This document shows, in pieces, positions 17,192 through 26,014 of a stretch of 64,000 nucleotides of DNA; the stretch's first letter is position 1, and each line of letters opens with the position of its first letter. Under the pieces are notes generated by a model. The model saw only the letters and a list, made by a program, of their open reading frames with translations, was not told the origin of the DNA and did not search any database. Position numbers and translations under genes: made by a program. The stretch is from Halococcus sediminicola (GTDB taxonomy: Archaea; Halobacteriota; Halobacteria; Halobacteriales; Halococcaceae). Location: assembly GCF_000755245.1 (NCBI RefSeq), contig NZ_BBMP01000027.1, positions 31,849 through 95,848 of the forward strand. The letters are read 5' to 3'.

Positions 17192-17543
17192 CAATTGTTC
17201 TATACCACATATCTACATCAATACATCTACCGTGATATTTTACCGTTTGTAGCCCTCGCTGCAGCAAAGACGAGATGAGCACAATTGTGGAAGCCTATAA
17301 AAAGCGACTCTCGCATGATTTTATAGGTTTCCCAACGGATAGAACGCCATTTTGATTTCATACAGTAGATCTCGCCATTGAATGCCGGAAATTGCAAAAT
17401 ACACGCTGTCTATGCAGCAACGTTTGCACGAACTGCCGAGTTTCTGGCAGAAGCGGCGTGCTGCATAGAGAGGCTGTATTCAGTAAGGAGTGGCTACTGA
17501 CAGAGCAAGTGCTGATTCGCTGTAGAAAGAGGGAGATTGCTGA
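17192..17543. other. Intergenic region with a repeat of the second family
   Basis: No gene is seen. A short hairpin, CTATAAAAAGCGACTC with GATTTTATAG, lies at about 17296-17328. The repeat occupies 17391-17511. Confidence 0.5.
17391..17511. repeat. Second intergenic repeat family, copy
   Basis: It contains TGCAAAATACACGCTGTC, GAACTGCCGAGTTTCTGGCA, GCTGCATAGAGAGGCTGTAT and TGGCTACTGACAGAGCAAG. It is the clearest member: a direct pair of the AAGATACRCGCTGTAT-type core flanks the CTGCCGAGTTTCTGGCAG hairpin. Confidence 0.55.
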
Positions 17544-18101
17544 TTAGTTTTCTTGTCTCTCTGGCTGGTAAGTGAGGATGAGGACGTCCGAACCGACCGT
17601 TTTCGTATCCACGAGTTGTAGCGCTGTCGTATCGCTCGGATCTTCGAAGAGGCGCTTCCCGTTCCCTAAGATGACGGGGAAAGTCATGAGCCGGTACTCG
17701 TCGACCAGATCGTGTTCCATCAGTGTTTGGACGAGCTGTGCGCTGCCGTTGACCAGAATGTCGCCGTCCAGCTCCTGCTTCAGGGTAGAGACCTCGTCCG
17801 CGACGTTTTCATCGATGAGCGTCGAGTTGTTCCATTCGAGGGGTTCCTCGAGGGTCGTCGAGACGACGTACTTGGTCATACTGTTGAACTTATCGGCGAA
17901 CCCCGTTTCGTCCGTCTGGCCCGGCCACGCCTCCGCGAACCCCTCGTAGGTCACTCGCCCCAGCAACAGCGCGTCGCTTGCCATCACTTCGTCGAGTTTG
18001 AACGCGTCTCCGTCGTCTCCGCGGTCGAACTCGAACGTCCAAACCGGGTCTTCCATGACGCCGTCCACCGACACGAACTCCGAGACGATTACGTTACCCA
18101 T
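17544..18101 (-). CDS. RibD C-terminal / dihydrofolate reductase-like family protein
   Basis: The 185-residue protein has the RibD_C fold: NVIVSEFVSVDGVMEDPVWT, ASDALLLGRVTYEGFAEAWP, KYVVSTTLEEPLEWNNSTLI, DILVNGSAQLVQTLMEHDLV and DEYRLMTFPVILGNGKRLFE. The GRVTYEGF and VNGSA motifs bind NADPH in this family. It is a single gene. The physiological substrate of this stand-alone subgroup is unknown. Confidence 0.88.
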   Translation of the reverse strand: MGNVIVSEFVSVDGVMEDPVWTFEFDRGDDGDAFKLDEVMASDALLLGRVTYEGFAEAWPGQTDETGFADKFNSMTKYVVSTTLEEPLEWNNSTLIDENVADEVSTLKQELDGDILVNGSAQLVQTLMEHDLVDEYRLMTFPVILGNGKRLFEDPSDTTALQLVDTKTVGSDVLILTYQPERQEN

Positions 18102-18352
18102 GTGATTTCACCACGAAAGCTACCATGAGCGAGGACGTATTCAATTAATCGTTCGTGAAATTACTGACCACTGATGAATGTGTATCTTTATGTCTAAGTG
18201 TATAATACTACTTCGGCGGTTGATGCAGAGTAGCCAGAATCCCAAGCTGACAGTGATTGACTAAACATCGCAGGGAGTGGCTAGTCCACTTTCGCCGCTT
18301 AGCGCTTCTATAACTCGATAGATGGAATAGACACCTATCGAGAGTAGATTCT

Positions 18353-18892
18353 ATGAAACAACAAGTGCTGTTTATTCATGGTGCCGGTGGGTACGAAGAA
18401 GACAAAAAATTGGCAGCAGAGCTGCGGGATGGATTAGGGACTGCATACGAGGTGCAGTACCCACAGATGCCAAATGAAGATCATTCTGGATACGAGGCAT
18501 GGAAAAATCAGATCGGAAAGGAACTCGCTGTGCTGGATGGCGAGGTGATTCTCCTTGGACACTCTCTGGGCGGTTCGATTCTGTTGAAATGTCTTTCCGA
18601 AGAGAAGACAGAAACGTCTATTGGCGGTATATTCCTTATCGCACTGCCGTACTGGGGTCCCGAAGGTTGGCAAGTCAGTGAATACGAACTGGAGAAAAAC
18701 GTTGCGTCAAAGCTCCCGAGTGAATTGCCTGTATTCTTTTACCACGGCCGCGACGACGAAATAGTACCGTTTGCCCACCTCGCGCTGTACGCTGAAAAAC
18801 TCCCGCAGGCAACGTTTCGCGAATTTGATGGCCGCGGACATCAGTTCAACAACGATTTGTCTGAAGTTGCCCAGGACATCAAAAGACTGTGA
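18353..18892 (+). CDS. Small alpha/beta hydrolase
   Basis: The 179-residue protein has the alpha/beta-hydrolase core: QQVLFIHGAGGYEEDKK (oxyanion region), LLGHSLGGSILL with the nucleophile Ser, FYHGRDDEIVPFAH with the acid Asp, and FDGRGHQFNNDL with the catalytic His. It is short and lidless, like RBBP9/YdeN-type serine hydrolases. Substrate unknown. A 13-bp hairpin follows at 18932. Confidence 0.85.
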   Translation: MKQQVLFIHGAGGYEEDKKLAAELRDGLGTAYEVQYPQMPNEDHSGYEAWKNQIGKELAVLDGEVILLGHSLGGSILLKCLSEEKTETSIGGIFLIALPYWGPEGWQVSEYELEKNVASKLPSELPVFFYHGRDDEIVPFAHLALYAEKLPQATFREFDGRGHQFNNDLSEVAQDIKRL

Positions 18893-18931
18893 AGAAAGAA
18901 CTCATAGAGAGATAACAGCCGGTTTACTCAT

Positions 18932-18966
18932 GCTACTTCGGCGGTATCGGTTCAACCGCCGAAGTA
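18932..18966. terminator. Hairpin downstream of the hydrolase gene
   Basis: CTACTTCGGCGGT and ACCGCCGAAGTAG form a perfect 13-bp stem with a 9-base loop. One arm also occurs alone at about 18209-18222, upstream of the same gene. It could be a terminator or a repeated regulatory motif; no T-run follows. Confidence 0.35.
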
Positions 18967-19011
18967 GTAATAAGCAGAACGTGGTGAGACACCTCGACTT
19001 GACCTACCGAT

Positions 19012-19180
19012 GTGTAAGATACGCGCTCTGTATACAGCAGTAACTGAGCTACTTACTGGGTTTCTGGCAGAACGCCCGTGCAAGATGTAGAGGCTATATC
19101 TCGCATCTGGTCTCTATCGCTATCTCTTGCCTTCTTAGCAGTGGAGGCAACCGCTGTCAGCACTCAAGTGGCTACTACAG
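19012..19180. repeat. Second intergenic repeat family, long copy
   Basis: It contains GTAAGATACGCGCTCTGTAT, GGGTTTCTGGCAGAACGCCC, GTGCAAGATGTAGAGGCTAT and GCTATCTCTTGCCTTCTTAG, in the same order as at 16610-16745 and 17391-17511. It fills most of the gap between the hydrolase and methyltransferase genes; nothing else is seen there. Confidence 0.55.
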
Positions 19181-19194
19181 GGTGAATTGAACCG

Positions 19195-19920
19195 TTACGA
19201 CTTCGACAGCGCTACCTGATAGTGAGGTCTGTATGTGTTGGTAGGTCGACTAATCTTAGCAACATCCCACTCGGTACCCACCACAGCCTCTTGCACCCTG
19301 TCTGGACTGAATAGCCGGAATAAAAGCGTCTTATCAACATCGCACTCATATTCGAAGTGCATCACCCGGTAGGCGAGTCCAGTTGTCGGATCGGCTCGGT
19401 ACCCGAGCATATTGGCGGATTCCTCCTCTTCAGGATCAAAGCCGTCAAGCACGGCAGTTGCGTCGGATGTCGTCACGAACGCGAGATCGCCGAGAAACTG
19501 GCGAAGACCTTGCATTGACCCCGCGAGACCTAGCTGGGTTCCAATTGCGAGCGCCGACTGGAATCGGTCGCGTTCGAACGTCTTGCGGAGCGCGAACATA
19601 TCGGCATAACGAGCGTCATTGACACCACGCTCACGCATCGTCTCGACAAGGTGCTCACTCACCTCGATGGCGACTGTTTCGAAGTGATCCTGAAAGTAGA
19701 CCGTATCACGCCCCGCACCTGCACCCATATCTAGTAATGGGCCATCGAGCCACGACACGCGCCACCCACCACGCTTACCGGCAGTAGGATCGAGTTCGCC
19801 AAAGTAGTTTTCCTCAACTGGGTGCTCACGGGCTTCTTTACCATCCCGTTGAATAAGTGGTTCATCCATTTTGCCGCGCTGATAGTCGTGAATAGCACGA
19901 CCGAATGCATCGGATTTCAT
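19195..19920 (-). CDS. Class I SAM-dependent methyltransferase
   Basis: The 241-residue protein starts at the ATG at 19920 (MKSDAFGRAIHDYQRGK); a start at 19935 adds five residues. Motif I is PLLDMGAGAGRDTVYFQ, with an acidic end of strand 2 at VAIEVSEHLVETM. Later features include FVTTSDATAVLDGFDPEEEE and a C-terminal beta-strand set ending YRPHYQVALSKS. The target molecule cannot be inferred. Single gene. Confidence 0.82.
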   Translation of the reverse strand: MKSDAFGRAIHDYQRGKMDEPLIQRDGKEAREHPVEENYFGELDPTAGKRGGWRVSWLDGPLLDMGAGAGRDTVYFQDHFETVAIEVSEHLVETMRERGVNDARYADMFALRKTFERDRFQSALAIGTQLGLAGSMQGLRQFLGDLAFVTTSDATAVLDGFDPEEEESANMLGYRADPTTGLAYRVMHFEYECDVDKTLLFRLFSPDRVQEAVVGTEWDVAKISRPTNTYRPHYQVALSKS

Positions 19921-20103
19921 CACATCATGTGACACAGCCTCACTTGTAATAAAACCGCCATGAGAATCGATAGCGAGCGCGAAGACCTAGCGAATCGTAT
20001 TGAGGAAGAATGGACGTGAGCGAAACAGAATCGGGTGGATGCTCTGTCACTCGCTGCTGCACCACCTCCACTACCGCGGCACTGGCAGGATAAGGATGAG
20101 CGT

Positions 20104-20200
20104 GGCGTGCAAGATACGCGCTCTGTAGTCAGCACTGTCGTTCAGAACTGCCGTATCTCTGCCAACTCTCGCCTGACCGATTCAGAGGGGTCAGCCACTC
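20104..20200. repeat. Second intergenic repeat family, copy
   Basis: It contains GGCGTGCAAGATACGCGCTC, TTCAGAACTGCCGTATCTCT and CGCCTGACCGATTCAGAGGG. The last two blocks recur at 22017-22115. Its end abuts the tail of the broken LysE gene. Confidence 0.5.
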
Positions 20201-20822
20201 GCGCGCTCTTCGAGCGCCAGTCTGATCCCAAACCCAACAAGGACACTCCCACTTGCGTATCGGAGAGCACTCCGAACGAGTTCGCGCTCGGCAATTACTC
20301 GCCGAGTCTTACTGGAAAAGACGGCGAGTGCGGCCTGATACAGAAACCCGAGCGTTGCGAAAATCACTCTGAAAGCGAAATTTGGAGCGGAACGTTCCCA
20401 TTCGATTGAACAAACTGCGGAAGAAACGCCAGAAAGAAGATGGCAACCTTCGGATTAAGGACGTTGATCATGAGCGCGTGGCGGTATGACTCTGCCGGGG
20501 TATACTCGGTCGTCTCATGTGTGATCTCGAATTCTTCACGATTCAGAATCGTTTGAATGCCCAAGTACACGAGGTAGCCTGCGCCAACGAATTTTACTGC
20601 GGTGAACGCGAGCGCTGATGTCCTGAAGATGGCCGACAGTCCCAGAACAGCACCAGCCGTGTGAACGATACTGCCGCTTGATGATCTAAGCGCGGCGGTG
20701 ATGCCTGCGGCTCGTCCGTCGCTGATGGCTCGGGTCAGCGTGTAAATGCTGTCCGGCCCAGGAGCGACGATGAGACCCAATGCAGCAGGAATGAATGCGA
20801 TCAGTACACTGAGGTCAAACAT
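20191..20822 (-). pseudogene. LysE/RhtB-family exporter, one frameshift
   Basis: Frame one starts at the ATG at 20822: LIAFIPAALGLIVAPGPDSI is the LysE N-terminal motif, followed by LRSSSGSIVHTAGAVLGLSA, FVGAGYLVYLGIQTI and MINVLNPKVAIFFLAFLPQF. It stops early at 20364. A one-base shift continues VIFATLGFLYQAALAVFSSK, then ALRYASGSVLVGFGIRLALE and a stop at 20191, giving the normal 205-210 residue length. The family exports amino acids. As given, the last two helices are lost. Confidence 0.8.
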
Positions 20823-20969
20823 ACGACAGGCTTACCTATCACTGGCATAAACATATCGTTTGTCTGTCTCCCGACGTTACATTCGCTCCCCACTGTCGCG
20901 CTCGCTCACGAAGAGGGGGCCGTCTAGTGACTTGGGGTGGTAGTTCATCACCTGGGTGCTGTGGGGACG

Positions 20970-21884
20970 CTACTTGACAACCGAAACGTCGAACTTCCCG
21001 CGCCAGCGATATCGCCGGCCGCCCCAGACGAACGTCCGGCGGACCAGCGCGTACGGGACGAGAGGCACGAACGCGAACAGTGCCGGGTAGGCGAGCGCAG
21101 CCGTCCACCGACGGACGCCCAGGACTTCGTTGACGGCGAAGTGCAACATCGTCAAGGCCACCACCATAGGGAGCGGGGCCAAGATTGCAGCCACGAGTGC
21201 GAGCACCAAAACGAGACAGATCCCGGTGACGGTGCCGGGGAAATGCCACCGAAGAATCTTCGTCCACCGGACTGGCCGCTCAATCGCCTCGTGAATGGTC
21301 CCACCAATGGGAACGATGTGTGTCCGGCCGACCGTCGTCACCTCAAGGTACTCCATGAGGAGTCCGTCGTCGCTGACGGTCCGCCGCAGTTCATCAAGAA
21401 ACGCTGTCTCGTCGATGTCGCCGCGGTCGAACATGACCGCGCCACCCCATATCTGGTTGCCGAGGTAGAGGCCCAGTGAGCCTGCTGAGGCGTACAGTGG
21501 TTCGAGCAGCACCGACAGAGGGTCTTGTCCGACGAAATACGGTACCTCTGACACCGGGCCACGCTGCTCATAGTCCGCGCTGAGGGTCGCCAGCCAGTCC
21601 GGAGGGTGGTGGAAATCGTCGTCAGTCCAGACGAGGCGGTCGTGGCGCGCGGCCTCCATCCCGGTGACGATGGCGTTGGCCTTTCCCGAACAGCCCTCCG
21701 GCTCCCCTGCGGCGACGAGCTGGACGCCTTCGTAGTGATTTTCCTGACCGGTGACGGGGTCGTCCCCGCTATCGTGGATGACCAACAGCTCGTCGCTATC
21801 TCCGAGTTGGGCGGCCAGCTCCCCGCATGCGTCGGTCCACCTCGTCGTCGGCAGAAGGACACTCATCGGTGACCGGTCAGACAT
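20970..21884 (-). CDS. Family 2-type membrane glycosyltransferase
   Basis: The 304-residue protein starts MSDRSPMSVLLPTTRWTDAC at the ATG at 21884. The N-terminal 190 residues are a GT-A catalytic domain: ELLVIHDSGDDP, RLVWTDDDFHHPPDWLATLS with the metal-binding acidic motif, YLGNQIWGGAVMFDRGDIDE and RRTVSDDGLLMEYLEVTTVG. Three to four membrane helices follow, and the C terminus RRYRWRGKFDVSVVK is basic and cytoplasmic. It is the intact paralogue of the frameshifted gene at 2588. The acceptor, possibly a lipid, is unknown. Confidence 0.82.
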   Translation of the reverse strand: MSDRSPMSVLLPTTRWTDACGELAAQLGDSDELLVIHDSGDDPVTGQENHYEGVQLVAAGEPEGCSGKANAIVTGMEAARHDRLVWTDDDFHHPPDWLATLSADYEQRGPVSEVPYFVGQDPLSVLLEPLYASAGSLGLYLGNQIWGGAVMFDRGDIDETAFLDELRRTVSDDGLLMEYLEVTTVGRTHIVPIGGTIHEAIERPVRWTKILRWHFPGTVTGICLVLVLALVAAILAPLPMVVALTMLHFAVNEVLGVRRWTAALAYPALFAFVPLVPYALVRRTFVWGGRRYRWRGKFDVSVVK

Positions 21885-22300
21885 GGCGGTGACTTCTGTC
21901 GGTGACTCGAAAAATGAATCGATTCCTGTCGTTCCAGTACGTTTAGGACGAACAATCGCCGTCTTCAGCCTACTCGTGGAAATTTCATACTCTGAGAGGC
22001 GTTCGACGGGGGGCAGATTGATGAATACGGGCTGTGTCGTCCGTATCGTCGTTCAGAACTGCTGTATCCTGTTAGCTCTTGCCTGACCGACTCAGAGAGT
22101 GTATTCAGCAGGGAATGTAGCTGTGGTGGGAATATGGAAAGCAATCGGTTGCGTTAGGCGGAGGGGTTGGTGACAGAGAGGTACTGAGAATAGTCGTGGC
22201 CGTATCCGATGCAGGTTTGTCACCAAAGTCACCAAGCGTTGGAGAATCGGGCCTCAGTCGAAGCACTCGAACGGAATGGTTCAACCTAGCAGTATCCAGT
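21885..22300. other. Intergenic region with one repeat
   Basis: It contains the promoter side of the glycosyltransferase gene and a repeat of the second family (22017-22115). No open frame here has haloarchaeal coding character. Confidence 0.5.
22017..22115. repeat. Second intergenic repeat family, copy
   Basis: TGAATACGGGCTGTGTCGTC, GTTCAGAACTGCTGTATCCT, CTTGCCTGACCGACTCAGAG and AGTGTATTCAGCAGGGAATG match the copy at 20104-20200 and the cores upstream. Confidence 0.5.
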
Positions 22301-23104
22301 TTACTGAATGTCCATCCGCGTGAAACGGACCTGGCTCACGGCTATCAATACGAGTGTGGCAGCGAGCAGAATTCCCGCACTCGTGAAGTCGTAGGTCCCT
22401 TCGAGCATGATTTCGTTCGCGTCGAAGTACCTCATCGGAGCGATGTTTGCCAGCCAGCCGTAGTCCGTCACAGGGATGAACGACTGGAACAGGTACAGCG
22501 CGAAGAGCACGCCGATCGCCGCGTTCTGGGCGGTGTCCTTGTCGTCAAGCAACACCGATAACACCAGCCCGATGGCCCCACAACACAGTAGGTACGGGAT
22601 TGAGAGTACGTGGACCATGATGAGTTCCTCCACCGCTATCGACGGGTCGATGAATAGCGTACCGACGTAAATCGCCGCCGGCGTGATGACGCTGGCGATG
22701 AGGATCGGTACCAGCAGCGAGAGGAACGTCTCAACGAGCACGGTCGTCCGCGAGACCGGGTTCGCAAGCAGCACGTCCATCCGGTCTTCGTCGATATCGC
22801 CCCGAACCGACCCTGCCGCGCTGTACGTGAGGTAGAGACCGAAAAACACCGCCCACATCAGAGTGTAGAATTCGCCGGCGAGTAGCCCTCCGAGACTCGT
22901 CATGCTCTGGAGACCGAACGCTTCGATGAACGGCTGGGGTAACTCCGCCATGACCTGCTTGAACTGGGCGCTGGCGGCAATGTTGGTCGTGATCAGCGGA
23001 GCGGACGCGACGAACAACATCGCCAGCAGCGCGAACGCAACGCTGATCCCGAACGCGCTCTTGAGTCGGTGCTCTCCTTCGTAACGCAGGACGTTAAGAG
23101 TCAT
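22301..23104 (-). CDS. ABC-2 type transporter permease
   Basis: The 267-residue protein starts MTLNVLRYEGEHRLKSAFGI at the ATG at 23104, overlapping the stop of the preceding permease (ATGA). It has six hydrophobic helices, with GDIDEDRMDVLLANPVSRTT after the second, a motif typical of haloarchaeal ABC-2 permeases. It is homologous to the adjacent permease at 23101-23886; the two would form a heterodimeric pore driven by the ATPase at 23879. Substrate unknown; export is likely. Confidence 0.85.
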   Translation of the reverse strand: MTLNVLRYEGEHRLKSAFGISVAFALLAMLFVASAPLITTNIAASAQFKQVMAELPQPFIEAFGLQSMTSLGGLLAGEFYTLMWAVFFGLYLTYSAAGSVRGDIDEDRMDVLLANPVSRTTVLVETFLSLLVPILIASVITPAAIYVGTLFIDPSIAVEELIMVHVLSIPYLLCCGAIGLVLSVLLDDKDTAQNAAIGVLFALYLFQSFIPVTDYGWLANIAPMRYFDANEIMLEGTYDFTSAGILLAATLVLIAVSQVRFTRMDIQ

Positions 23105-23886
23105 TGGATATCCATCCACCCGAACCGCCACTGACCGGCGAGAACCAATATCACGGCGGCCACAAGCAGGATTCCTGCGCCTGCGAGATCGTAGTTGGCG
23201 TTGACGAGAATCTCGGTCGGATCGAAGTAGTTCATCGGGGTGAGAACGCCGAGGAACTCCAGATCCGTGCCGATGAACGCCGTCTCGACGAGGAAGGCCA
23301 CCACAAGCACGCCGACCGAGGCGTTTTGGGCGAGGCTCTCGCTGCCGAGAAACACTGAGAGTGCGAACCCGACCGCCGCACAACACAGCAGATACGGCAC
23401 CGCCAGCGCGTGGAGCGCGACGAGGTTCGTAACGTCGAGCGGTTTGTCGATGAGTACCGAACCGACGTAGAGCACGATCGGCGTGATGGCGTTGACTGCG
23501 AGAATCGGCACTAGCATGGAGAGAAATTCCTCACCGACGAGTCTCGTTCGGGAGATTGGCGCGGAAAGGAGGGTATCCATCCGGCCTGTCTCGATGTCAC
23601 CCGCGACCAGTCCAGCAGCGGTGTAGGCGAGATAGAGGCCAAGCACGAGTATCCAGCCGAACTGATAGAGTTCGACCGCGAGCAGTCCCGGAAGGGTGTT
23701 GAACGCCGCAAGACCGAACCCCTCGGTGAACTGCTGGGGGAAGTTACTGAAGATCGCTTCGAGGTCGAAATCGGAATAGGCGGGCGAGAGCGCGACGAAC
23801 ATCGCGCCGTAGAAACTCGCCGCGATTGCAATAGTGGCCCCGAGCACCAGTTTGCGTTCGCCCTCGTAGCGTGCGACCTCAAACAT
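23101..23886 (-). CDS. ABC-2 type transporter permease
   Basis: The 261-residue protein starts MFEVARYEGERKLVLGATIA at the ATG at 23886, overlapping the ATPase stop by eight bases. It has six membrane helices and the GDIETGRMDTLLSAPISRTR motif shared with its partner. Both permeases end in an identical GWMDIQ/TRMDIQ-type tail (R-x-MDIQ), pointing to gene duplication. They form the membrane part of an exporter with the ATPase immediately upstream. Confidence 0.85.
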   Translation of the reverse strand: MFEVARYEGERKLVLGATIAIAASFYGAMFVALSPAYSDFDLEAIFSNFPQQFTEGFGLAAFNTLPGLLAVELYQFGWILVLGLYLAYTAAGLVAGDIETGRMDTLLSAPISRTRLVGEEFLSMLVPILAVNAITPIVLYVGSVLIDKPLDVTNLVALHALAVPYLLCCAAVGFALSVFLGSESLAQNASVGVLVVAFLVETAFIGTDLEFLGVLTPMNYFDPTEILVNANYDLAGAGILLVAAVILVLAGQWRFGWMDIQ

Positions 23887-24895
23887 TCGCCTGTCTCCCG
23901 ACGGTGCCCGACTTGCGGTCGGGGTCGACCTCACCATAGAATCGCATGAACACGTCTTCGAGTGGTGCGTCCTCAATGTCGAGATCGAGGACGTCGTACC
24001 CGATGAGGTGTTCGAGCAGGGCGTTGTAATCGCCCGTGTACGTGAAGTTCACGCTCGTCCCATCACGGCCGTCCGACGAGGTGTCATCGCTCTCCGTCGA
24101 TGGGCCGTCTCCGCTGCCGTCGGCGGCGGTGGGCTGGACTGGCTGCTCGTCGCCGGTGACGCTCACGTCGTGTGCGCCCTCGATGGCGAACGCGCCAGCC
24201 TCGACAGGTTCGGCGACGCGGATCGAGACGCGCTTGCCGCCGCGTTCGAGCAGCGTCTCGACATCTTCGAGCTCGACGAGGTGGCCGTTCCGGATGACGC
24301 CCACTCGGTCGCAGATCTTCTGGACCTCGCTCAGGATGTGCGAGGAAAAGAAGAACGTTTTGCCCCTGGCCCGTTCGCCGCGAATGAACTCGTAGAACCG
24401 CTCCTGCATCAGTGGATCCAGCCCCGAGGTGGGTTCGTCCATGATGACGAGGTCGGGATCGTGCATGAACGCGAGCACGACCGCGAGCTTGCGCTTGTTG
24501 CCCGTCGAATACTCGCCGATCTCGCGATCCATCGGCGGGTCGAACAGTTCCAGCAACTCATCGCTGCGCGTATCGCCCTTGAGCGACGCCTGGTACCGCA
24601 GAAACCGCCGGCCGGTAACGCTCTCGTCGAAACCCATCTCCGCGGGGATGTACCCCACGTGTCGCTTGGCCTCGATCATCGCGCTTCGGTCGGTGATGTC
24701 GTGGCCGAGCACGCTCGCGCCCCCCTCGGTCGGCGATTGGAACCCCATCAGCGTCCGAATTGTGGTAGACTTGCCTGCCCCGTTCGGTCCGAGAAAGCCG
24801 AAGATTTCACCATCTTCGACGGCAAACGATAGTGACTCGATTGCACGAACGTCTCCGTAGTCTTTCGTGAGACCGTTTACTTCGATCGCTGCCAT
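23879..24895 (-). CDS. ABC transporter ATP-binding protein
   Basis: The 338-residue protein starts MAAIEVNGLTKDYGDVRAIE at the ATG at 24895. It has Walker [18 protein letters not shown], an EYSTGNKRKLAVVLAF signature (STGNK in place of LSGGQ, a known variant of this subgroup), Walker B LVIMDEPTSGLDP and an SSHILSEVQKICDR switch. A Ser/Asp-rich linker of about 50 residues lies at 245-290 before a C-terminal domain ending DVFMRFYGEVDPD. It energises the two permeases downstream. It is divergent from a TetR regulator. Confidence 0.9.
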   Translation of the reverse strand: MAAIEVNGLTKDYGDVRAIESLSFAVEDGEIFGFLGPNGAGKSTTIRTLMGFQSPTEGGASVLGHDITDRSAMIEAKRHVGYIPAEMGFDESVTGRRFLRYQASLKGDTRSDELLELFDPPMDREIGEYSTGNKRKLAVVLAFMHDPDLVIMDEPTSGLDPLMQERFYEFIRGERARGKTFFFSSHILSEVQKICDRVGVIRNGHLVELEDVETLLERGGKRVSIRVAEPVEAGAFAIEGAHDVSVTGDEQPVQPTAADGSGDGPSTESDDTSSDGRDGTSVNFTYTGDYNALLEHLIGYDVLDLDIEDAPLEDVFMRFYGEVDPDRKSGTVGRQANV

Positions 24896-24935
24896 GTCTG
24901 ATACTCGGCTCCATAACCAGATATCTGTTTCGGTC

Positions 24936-24976
24936 ATGTATTCACATACGATGACCGTATTAGTTATGTATTCACA
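24936..24976. promoter_or_regulatory. Direct repeats, probable TetR operator
   Basis: ATGTATTCACA occurs exactly twice, at 24936-24946 and 24966-24976, 30 bases start to start (about three helical turns). The sites lie between the divergent ATPase (24895) and TetR (24992) genes, the second one 15 bases before the TetR ATG. Confidence 0.55.
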
Positions 24977-24991
24977 GGCCGGAGGAGTGGT

Positions 24992-25630
24992 ATGCGTGGT
25001 TTCAGCGACGAGGAACGAGATCGCATTCGAGAACAGTTGATCGAGACAGGACGTGAATTACTACTCACGTACGGACCGAAGAAAACGACGGTCGAGGACA
25101 TCACAGATCCCGTCGGGATCGCGAAACCGACGTTCTACCAGTTCTTCGACGCGAAAACCGACCTCTACATCGTGATTCTGGAACGCGAACTACAGGAGTA
25201 CATGGAAACCGCCCGGTCAGAGCTTGAGGGCGTCAACGACCCCCAAGAGGCACTGGAGCGATTGTTCTGGTGTTATGCTGAGTTCGGCGAAGGGAACCGG
25301 TTCATCCAGCAAACAGTCATTCAGGGCAACTACCAGGATATAATTGGAAGCGGAAAATCGGAGCAGCTCGACAATCTAGTTCGAACCGAGATGGCGGAGT
25401 TCATTCCTCTCATCGAAGACATCCAGGGTCGAAGTGATGGTCCAGTCTCTGAGATGGACCCACTCACTGTTCTGGGCATCATGGGGTCATCGATCGGTCT
25501 GTTGGTGCTCCACAAGGACGAATACGAGCAATACGAGGGTCAGTTCGAGGGTATCGAGGAAGGCTACTACTACCACATGCAGGACACGTTGATCACAACC
25601 CTCGCACGAGGATTGACAGTCGAAGGATGA
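24992..25630 (+). CDS. TetR/AcrR-family regulator
   Basis: The 212-residue protein has an N-terminal TetR HTH: FSDEERDRIREQLIETGREL, KTTVEDITDPVGIAKPTFYQ and FFDAKTDLYIVILERELQEY. The remaining 150 residues form the helical ligand domain. It is divergent from the ABC exporter genes, and a pair of direct repeats lies between. By family practice it represses the exporter until a toxic substrate binds. Confidence 0.9.
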   Translation: MRGFSDEERDRIREQLIETGRELLLTYGPKKTTVEDITDPVGIAKPTFYQFFDAKTDLYIVILERELQEYMETARSELEGVNDPQEALERLFWCYAEFGEGNRFIQQTVIQGNYQDIIGSGKSEQLDNLVRTEMAEFIPLIEDIQGRSDGPVSEMDPLTVLGIMGSSIGLLVLHKDEYEQYEGQFEGIEEGYYYHMQDTLITTLARGLTVEG

Positions 25631-25639
25631 ATTCTGGTA

Positions 25640-25746
25640 TCTGAGATCAGGCAAGTAGATTGCTCATGCACGACTGGACTCGAAATCTATACCGATAGTC
25701 TAAATTTCACACATATATCTATGCATGATGAATCGACCTAGCCGTC
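25640..25746 (+). repeat. Palindromic repeat, copy D
   Basis: It starts TCTGAGATCAGGCAAGTAG ten bases after the TetR stop and ends GAATCGACCTAGCCGTC. It matches the reverse complement of copy A with few changes, including the interior CGATAGTCTAAATTT. Confidence 0.8.
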
Positions 25747-25870
25747 ATCAGATACAACTGAAGAACGCAAGAACAACCATTTCAGACCTTCATTCGACCA
25801 CTTTCACCCCACACATGGCTCAGGTTTATCATCTAAAAAAAACGTATGGAAAGCGAGGAGATATAGAGCA

Positions 25871-26014
25871 ATGACTATCGACAAGTACACCAAGAGTCTG
25901 CTGACCGCAACCAGCACTCGAGGCGTCAGCACCACCAATTCAGATGGGATCGAAGCAACACGTCGCTTCGCGAACAACCGACCACGACTCGTGAACGAAG
26001 GAACGAGCGCATGA
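25871..26014 (+). CDS. Small ORF translationally coupled to the DrrA-like ATPase
   Basis: A 47-residue frame ([20 protein letters not shown]) ends by a four-base overlap (ATGA) with the ATP-binding protein start at 26011. GGAGAT lies 10 bases upstream. It resembles no known family. The overlap and ribosome-binding site argue for translation; it may be a leader peptide or small accessory protein. Confidence 0.45.
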   Translation: MTIDKYTKSLLTATSTRGVSTTNSDGIEATRRFANNRPRLVNEGTSA

